Shown here piece by piece: positions 5,881-10,060 of a DNA stretch of 10,060 nucleotides. The translations under genes and the position numbers were made by a program. Origin of the DNA: CAZXNF01 sp050741255 (lineage in GTDB: Bacteria; Pseudomonadota; Gammaproteobacteria; Burkholderiales; SG8-41); NCBI GenBank assembly GCA_050741255.1, contig JBOIEQ010000151.1, positions 1-10,060 of the forward strand, written 5' to 3'. The stretch's first letter is position 1, and each line of letters begins with the position of its first letter. Under the pieces are notes generated by a model. That model ran no database searches and was not told the DNA's origin. It saw only the letters and a program-made list of their open reading frames with translations.

Positions 5881-6925
5881 ATTGGCCGCCGGCCAGAAGG
5901 CGGGCAATGGCGGGCGCGAAGGGGGCCCGCGCCACGCCGCGCTCGGTGATGAGCGCGGTGACCAGCGCGGCCGGCGTTACATCGAACACCGGATTGCGCA
6001 CCGGTACGCCGTCCGGCGCCCAGCGTTCCATGCCGTAGCCCGCGACTTCCTCGCGGCCGCGCTCCTCGATGGGAATCGCCGCGCCGGACAGGATCGACGG
6101 ATCGATCGTGGAGCAGGGCGCGGCCACGTAGAACGGCACGGCGTGGCGCTGGGCCATGACCGCGAGCGGGTAGGTGCCGACCTTGTTGGCGACGTCGCCG
6201 TTGGCGGCCACGCGGTCGGCGCCGACGATGATCGCATCGACCTCTCCGCGTGCGAGGAGCGACGCTGCCGCCACGTCCGCGATCAGCGTCACCGGGATGC
6301 CGTCCTGCTGCAGCTCCCACGCGGTCAGCCGCGCGCCCTGCAGGAAGGGCCGGGTCTCATCCGCGATCACCGCGATCTGCTTACCGGCTTCCACCGCGGA
6401 GCGGATCACGCCCAAGGCCGTGCCATGGCCGGCGGTGGCCAGCGCGCCGGCGTTGCAGTGCGTCAGCACGCAGGCGGTATCCGGCAGCAGCGCGGCACCG
6501 TGCGCACCCATGCGGCGGTTCGTGGCGATATCCTCTTCGTGGATGGTCTGCGCTTCCGCCAGCAAGGCGGGTGCGACCGCCCGGTGCTGTGCTTCGGCGC
6601 GCTGCCAGGCCTCGCGCATGCGGGTCAGCGCCCAGAACAGGTTGACTGCGGTCGGGCGGCTGGCGGCCAGCACGGCAAACCCGGCTTCGAGGCCGGCCTT
6701 CAGTTCGGCGGGATTCGCGCGCAGGAGCCGTTGCGCTTCCAGCGCAGCACCGTAGGCGGCCGCGCAGCCGATGGCCGGTGCGCCGCGCACGACCATGGTG
6801 CGGATGGCATCGGCGGTCGAGGCGGCACTGTCGCAGGCCACGAACGCCACGCGGTTGGGGAGGATCCGCTGGTCGAGCAGCTCCAGCCGGTTGTCGCGCC
6901 AGCGTAGAGTCTCGGCCAGCGCCAT
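5879..6925 (-). CDS. mtnA: S-methyl-5-thioribose-1-phosphate isomerase (MtnA family)
   Basis: The 348-residue product belongs to the MtnA branch of the eIF2B-like aldose-phosphate isomerases. It converts 5-methylthioribose 1-phosphate, or in some paralogues 5-deoxyribose 1-phosphate, to the 1-phosphoketose. Hallmarks are VVRGAPAIG at residues 45-53, RPTAVNLFWAL at 90-100, THCNAGALATAGHGTALG at 155-172 with the catalytic C157, and IIVGADRVAANGDVANKVGT at 232-251 with the catalytic D237. Length is typical. The ATG at 6925 overlaps the stop of the upstream aldolase-dehydrogenase gene (TGATG on the minus strand), so the two are translationally coupled. The frame continues upstream across that gene, but this part is out of frame with it and is not a real extension. 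The mtnB, mtnC and mtnD genes of the universal methionine salvage route are not in the window. Whether the natural substrate carries methylthio or deoxy at C5 cannot be told from sequence. Confidence 0.93.
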   Translation of the reverse strand: MALAETLRWRDNRLELLDQRILPNRVAFVACDSAASTADAIRTMVVRGAPAIGCAAAYGAALEAQRLLRANPAELKAGLEAGFAVLAASRPTAVNLFWALTRMREAWQRAEAQHRAVAPALLAEAQTIHEEDIATNRRMGAHGAALLPDTACVLTHCNAGALATAGHGTALGVIRSAVEAGKQIAVIADETRPFLQGARLTAWELQQDGIPVTLIADVAAASLLARGEVDAIIVGADRVAANGDVANKVGTYPLAVMAQRHAVPFYVAAPCSTIDPSILSGAAIPIEERGREEVAGYGMERWAPDGVPVRNPVFDVTPAALVTALITERGVARAPFAPAIARLLAGGQ

Positions 6926-8895
6926 CAGATCACGCGCTCGTTGCCGCCGTCGACGGGGATCTGCGCGCCGGTGATTTTCGCGAACAGCGGTCCGCACAAC
7001 TCGGCGGCCAGTTCCGCGACATCGCGGCTGGTGACCTCGGTTTTCAGCACGTTGCGCGTTTTGTACTGCTCGACGGTCATGCCGTAGTGTGCCGCGCGCG
7101 CTTCCAGCACGCCGCCCGCCCACAGGGCGGTGTCGAACACGGCGTCGGGATGCAGGGTGTTCACGCGGATGCCGTCGCCGCCCCATTCCAGCGCGGCGAC
7201 GCGCGCCACCTGCGTCAGCGCGGCCTTGGAGGCGGAGTAGGCGGCGGCGCCGAGGCCGGGTGCGGGTACGTTCTTCGAGCCGATGACGACGACGCGCCCG
7301 CCGCGCGGCGCCAGCTTCAAGAGCGGGTGGCATTCGCGCAGCAGCATCAGGTTGGCGTCGAGGTTGACCTGCATCACCTGCCGCCACGCCGCGTCGTCGA
7401 GCGCGGCGATCGCGGTACCGCCGGGAAAAACGCCGGCATTCAGAATCAGGAGGTCGAGGCCGCCATAGGCCATGGCGGTGGCTTCCAGCGCGGTCGCGAT
7501 GGCCTCGGCCGACGTCACGTCGCACACGATGCCGCGGAAGTCCTGACGTTTGTGCATAATTGCGATGGCGGGATCGAGGTCCAGTCCCACGACCGCCGCG
7601 CCGCGCGCGAGCAGCGCCTCGACGCAGGCCTTACCGATGCCCGAGGCGGCACCCGTGACGAGGGCCACTTCGCCGGCGAAGGCAGGCGGCTTGCCGACCT
7701 TCTTCAGTTTGGCCTGCTCCAGGTCCCAGTACTCGACGTCGAAGATGTCCTGCGCCGGCAGGGCCTGGTAGCCGCCCAGCAGCGTGGCGCGCTCGATGAC
7801 GTCCATGGTGTGGTTGTAGAGATCGGCAACGATGGCGGCGTCCTTGGCCGTGCGGCCCAGCGTGCACAGGCCGAGTTCCGGGTCGAGAACCATGCGCGGC
7901 GCGGGGTCCAGCATCGTCTTGGGCGCTTTCGACTGCGGGGCATGCGTGTCGAAGTACGTGCGGTACCCCGCGGCGTAGGTATCGACATCGCGCCCGAGCA
8001 TCGGCACGCGCTTGGTACGGATGACGTGGTCGGGCGTGGCCGGACCCTGCTGGGACAGCGCAGTCGCGTCCGCGCGGCGGGCAAACGCGAGTGCGCGGGC
8101 GTCGCGCTGCGCGGTCATGATCAACGGGAAGCCGGCGCACCGCGATACGCGCTGGCGCAGTTCGGCCAGCGCCGGGCGCAGGGGTACCGCGGACACGGCA
8201 GGTGTCGCGGGCAGTTTCCAGGCCCGGTTGCGAGCGAGGTACTGTTCCGCGAGATCGACGAGCTGGATCATGCGTTCGTAGGATTCACGCGCTGTTGCGC
8301 CGAACGAAAAGATGCCGTGCTTCAGCAGGACCATGCCGATGGTGTTGGGCCCGGCGTCGCGGGGAAAACGTTCCGCACAGAGGCGCGCGAGATCGAAGCC
8401 GGGCATCACGTACGGAATGACCACGACGCGATCGCCGTAAATTTCCCGGATGCGCTGTTCGCCGTCCGCGGTGTCGGTCACGGCCAGCACCGCGTCGGAA
8501 TGCGTGTGGTCGACGTACTTGTATGGCAGCAGCGCGTGCAGGATCGTCTCCACGGACGGTGCGGGCGCGGACGAGCGGGTGAGCTGCGTCGTCAGCTCGT
8601 TCACCATCTGGGGGTCGGATAACGCCGGCAGTTGCGCGAGCTTGAGCAGGTGCGGCAGGCGGACGGGCGACAGGCCCGCCGCCTCGATGAATTCCAGGTC
8701 CCAGCCGCTGCCCTTGACGTAGAGAATGTCCTCTTCCTCGCCGACGAGATTGCGCTCGCGGATCTTCACCGAGGTGTTGCCACCGCCGTGCAGCACCAAC
8801 GACTTGTCGCGGCCGAGCAGGCGCGAGGTATAGACGCGCTGCGCGAGGTCACCGGCGTAGCCGGCGGCTTCCGCGTCGTTCCAGAGGCTTTGCAT
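6925..8895 (-). CDS. Bifunctional class II aldolase / short-chain dehydrogenase fusion
   Basis: This 656-residue protein joins two enzymes. Residues about 1-390 are a class II (zinc) sugar-phosphate aldolase: HGGGNTS at 36-42 (phosphate loop), E116 in PSVET (probable catalytic acid/base), H130-T-H132 and H193 (LLKHGIFSFG) as zinc ligands. Residues about 405-656 are a complete SDR: TGAASGIG at 414-421, D439 after the second strand (NAD preference), NAG at 486-488, and S540, Y553, K557 as catalytic triad. The layout is that of YuxG/RhaEW proteins, which split rhamnulose 1-phosphate into DHAP and lactaldehyde and oxidise the latter. Here the downstream partner is mtnA, not rhamnose genes, pointing to 5-methylthioribulose 1-phosphate or 5-deoxyribulose 1-phosphate as substrate. 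Start 8895 (MQSLWND) fits the domain; an in-frame ATG at 8997 would add a non-conserved, repeat-encoded tail. No Shine-Dalgarno is visible. Confidence 0.9.
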   Translation of the reverse strand: MQSLWNDAEAAGYAGDLAQRVYTSRLLGRDKSLVLHGGGNTSVKIRERNLVGEEEDILYVKGSGWDLEFIEAAGLSPVRLPHLLKLAQLPALSDPQMVNELTTQLTRSSAPAPSVETILHALLPYKYVDHTHSDAVLAVTDTADGEQRIREIYGDRVVVIPYVMPGFDLARLCAERFPRDAGPNTIGMVLLKHGIFSFGATARESYERMIQLVDLAEQYLARNRAWKLPATPAVSAVPLRPALAELRQRVSRCAGFPLIMTAQRDARALAFARRADATALSQQGPATPDHVIRTKRVPMLGRDVDTYAAGYRTYFDTHAPQSKAPKTMLDPAPRMVLDPELGLCTLGRTAKDAAIVADLYNHTMDVIERATLLGGYQALPAQDIFDVEYWDLEQAKLKKVGKPPAFAGEVALVTGAASGIGKACVEALLARGAAVVGLDLDPAIAIMHKRQDFRGIVCDVTSAEAIATALEATAMAYGGLDLLILNAGVFPGGTAIAALDDAAWRQVMQVNLDANLMLLRECHPLLKLAPRGGRVVVIGSKNVPAPGLGAAAYSASKAALTQVARVAALEWGGDGIRVNTLHPDAVFDTALWAGGVLEARAAHYGMTVEQYKTRNVLKTEVTSRDVAELAAELCGPLFAKITGAQIPVDGGNERVI

Positions 8896-8898
8896 GTG

Positions 8899-8924
8899 GT
8901 GAGGTGAGGGGTGAGGGGTGAGGC
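8899..8924. repeat. Heptanucleotide tandem repeat in the aldolase leader
   Basis: Three 7-base units (GTGAGGG at 8904-8910 and 8911-8917, GTGAGGC at 8918-8924) follow a partial copy (GTGAG, 8899-8903). In the minus-strand transcript they read as CCCTCAC units ending four bases before the aldolase ATG at 8895, where a Shine-Dalgarno would be expected. Heptamer tracts of this kind are a known class of short bacterial repeats. A change in copy number would alter the leader, but nothing here shows that it varies. Confidence 0.65.
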
Positions 8925-8961
8925 GAAAGAGCAAGACGGGCGAAGGCGCAAACCGGGGCTG

Positions 8962-8969
8962 ATTATAAT
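8962..8969. promoter_or_regulatory. Palindromic -10 sequence shared by two divergent genes
   Basis: ATTATAAT contains a perfect TATAAT on the plus strand (8964-8969) and another on the minus strand (8967 down to 8962). The plus-strand box ends seven bases before the GNAT ATG at 8976, so its transcript would begin at or beside the start codon. The minus-strand box would start transcription near 8955, about 60 bases before the aldolase ATG. No good -35 is visible on the plus side; CCAACA (8991-8986, 18-base spacing) is a three-of-six match on the minus side. It is the only strongly A/T stretch in the 80-base divergent gap. Confidence 0.4.
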
Positions 8970-8975
8970 TTACGA

Positions 8976-9425
8976 ATGGCGATGATGTTGGATGCAAAAC
9001 GACCGTTTATCGTGGCGAGAGTGCAATGGCGCACGGCAGAAACGCAGCTGGCGTCGATCCGCAGGACGGTGTTCGTGGACGAGCAGCGGGTGCCGGAAGC
9101 CCTGGAATGGGACGGCCTGGACGCGGATTGCGTGCATGCGCTCGCCACGGTGTTGAACGGCACCCCTGTCGGCGCCGGCCGCCTGCTTCCGGACGGTCAC
9201 ATCGGCCGCATGGCGGTGCTGAAGGACTGGCGCGGGCGCGGCGTGGGGGGTGCGCTGCTCGCGGAACTGGTTGCCGCCGCACGCGAGGCCGGCCATGCGC
9301 AGGCGCGCCTGAACGCGCAGGTCCATGCGCTGGACTTCTATGCGCGCTTCGGTTTTGTCGCGTCGGGGCCGGTATTCGATGATGCGGGCATTCCGCATCG
9401 GGGGATGACGCTGGAACTCAAGTAA
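8976..9425 (+). CDS. GNAT family N-acetyltransferase
   Basis: This 149-residue protein is a single GNAT domain that would transfer an acetyl group from acetyl-CoA to an amine. The N-terminal part (RTVFVDEQRVPEALEWDGLD at about residues 30-49) resembles ElaA/YjcF-like GNATs. Motif A follows: IGRMAVLKDWRGRGVGGALL, with the pyrophosphate-binding R86-G-R-G-V-G91. Motif B is ALDFYARFGFVASG at about 118-131. Length is normal for a one-domain GNAT. The start is uncertain: ATG codons occur at 8976, 8982 and 8985, none with a Shine-Dalgarno, and a -10-like TATAAT sits just upstream, so a leaderless transcript is possible. The gene is divergent from the aldolase fusion, 80 bases apart, and its 3' end overlaps the convergent NRDE gene by 8 bases. 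The acceptor substrate cannot be predicted, and a link to the neighbouring salvage genes is not shown. Confidence 0.88.
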   Translation: MAMMLDAKRPFIVARVQWRTAETQLASIRRTVFVDEQRVPEALEWDGLDADCVHALATVLNGTPVGAGRLLPDGHIGRMAVLKDWRGRGVGGALLAELVAAAREAGHAQARLNAQVHALDFYARFGFVASGPVFDDAGIPHRGMTLELK

Positions 9426-10060
9426 CGGTCACGGCCGCCTGCGCGACAGGAATGCGGTGGCTGCTGCGTCCCAGCGGTACTCCGCCGGGACCGTAGCCCC
9501 TCTCGTGAAATTCCGCGACCCCCGAGTAGGGCACCAGAAGCACGCTCGAGGCGCGGGTGCCATAACCCTCGGAAACGATGAAGGGCGGCGACAGCACGCG
9601 CTCGCGCGGCAGTCCCACGCCGGTCGCGGGCAGTTGTTCGTCAGGGGGGATCGTGCGTCCCGCCAGGGCCTCGAACAGCGCCGCCACGGTCTGCGCGGTG
9701 TCTGGCAACGCGGCGGCCGTGCGCACGGCGGAGACGCCGGCGGTGACCTTGGGCCAGGGGGTATCGAGAAGATGGTTGGAAAGGCCGTGCACGCCGGGTT
9801 CCACCCGGCGTGGTGTCGGCTCGCGGTTGGAAACCGCCCACATTTCCCGGCCGTCCTCGACCAGCAGGGTGAAGCCGTTGTAGTCCGCGCCGCGGCTGAG
9901 TACCTCGCGCGCGTAGTCGCCGGCACCGGCTGTCCCGCGCAGGAAATTGGCCACCAGTCCACCGCGCGAGCGCGGAGCAATCCCGCGGCTGCCGCCTTCC
10001 CGGAAGTTCGTGACCGCGGCGAAGCGCCCGCGTTGCGAGTACCCCATCCAGGTGCCACCC
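9418..10060 (-). CDS. NRDE (TANGO2) family protein, partial (5' end outside window)
   Basis: The minus-strand frame is open from the right edge to the TGA at 9418-9420, giving 213 visible residues. It begins GGTWMGYSQRGRFAAVTNFRE, the characteristic segment that follows the N-terminal 'NRDE' motif in this family, so roughly 40-60 N-terminal residues are missing to the right. Other family features are LVANFLRG, ADYNGFTLLV, VSNREPTPRRVEPGVHGLSN, and a C-terminal region with RASSVLLVPYSG and FHERGYGPGG. The in-frame ATG at 10047 is internal to the domain. Bacterial NRDE proteins are poorly characterised; the animal homologue TANGO2 has been linked to Golgi organisation and to lipid or haem handling, none of which can be transferred safely. 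The 3' end overlaps the GNAT gene by 8 bases on the opposite strand. The family is confidently recognised, the function is unknown. Confidence 0.87.
   Translation of the reverse strand, partial: GGTWMGYSQRGRFAAVTNFREGGSRGIAPRSRGGLVANFLRGTAGAGDYAREVLSRGADYNGFTLLVEDGREMWAVSNREPTPRRVEPGVHGLSNHLLDTPWPKVTAGVSAVRTAAALPDTAQTVAALFEALAGRTIPPDEQLPATGVGLPRERVLSPPFIVSEGYGTRASSVLLVPYSGVAEFHERGYGPGGVPLGRSSHRIPVAQAAVTVT

Noticed and set aside
5852..6907. Plus-strand ORF of 351 codons opposite mtnA
   Set aside because: It is antisense to a gene with clear MtnA motifs, is rich in Arg, Gly and Ala, and shows no recognisable family; long shadow frames are expected in GC-rich DNA.
6778..8622. Plus-strand ORF of 614 codons opposite the aldolase fusion
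   Set aside because: The minus strand carries two complete enzyme domains over the same bases. The plus frame is low-complexity Arg/Gly/Asp-rich sequence without motifs.
5879..8895. A rhamnose utilisation operon, based on the YuxG/RhaEW-like fusion
   Set aside because: No rhamnose isomerase, kinase, mutarotase or transporter is present, and the coupled gene is an mtnA homologue. It remains an alternative origin for the fusion but not the best reading of the context.
8896..8997. N-terminal extension of the aldolase fusion from the ATG at 8997
   Set aside because: The extra 34 residues are encoded partly by the heptamer repeat, lie upstream of the probable -10 and overlap the divergent GNAT start; the conserved domain begins at 8895.

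Overview
The window is GC-rich, tightly packed bacterial DNA. Orphan Bug-type periplasmic receptors, MmgE/PrpD proteins and amidohydrolases in short catabolic operons suggest a betaproteobacterium of the Burkholderiales type. This is inferred from gene content and codon use; no rRNA or marker phylogeny is available. Ten genes fill almost the whole window. No tRNA, rRNA, CRISPR array, transposase or integrase was seen, and no gene-free stretch exceeds about 150 bases.

Left part (1-3891, plus strand): the 3' end of an MmgE/PrpD-family gene, a Bug/TctC solute-binding protein, an amidohydrolase whose start codon overlaps the receptor stop codon, and a glutathione S-transferase. This looks like a small uptake-and-degradation operon for an unknown organic acid or N-containing compound. 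No membrane subunits of a tripartite tricarboxylate transporter are present.

Middle part (3902-5880, plus strand): tadA (tRNA adenosine deaminase) follows the GST closely and is itself followed after 2 bases by a YkuD L,D-transpeptidase-domain gene that lacks a signal peptide. After 150 bases with a possible promoter comes a FabG-like short-chain dehydrogenase. A dRS3-like inverted-repeat element and a rho-independent terminator then separate it from the convergent minus-strand genes.

Right part (5879-8895, minus strand): a two-gene operon in which a 656-residue fusion of a class II aldolase and a short-chain dehydrogenase is followed, with a one-base stop/start overlap, by an MtnA-type aldose-1-phosphate isomerase. 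Read together, the two genes encode isomerisation, aldol cleavage to dihydroxyacetone phosphate plus an aldehyde, and aldehyde reduction or oxidation. That is the chemistry of the DHAP shunt for salvage of 5'-methylthioadenosine or 5'-deoxyadenosine, with the last two steps on one polypeptide. It is the most interesting item in the window.

Far right (8976-10060): a GNAT acetyltransferase gene is divergent from the aldolase gene and shares with it a palindromic -10-like sequence. A convergent NRDE/TANGO2-family gene, cut by the window edge, overlaps the 3' end of the GNAT gene by 8 bases.
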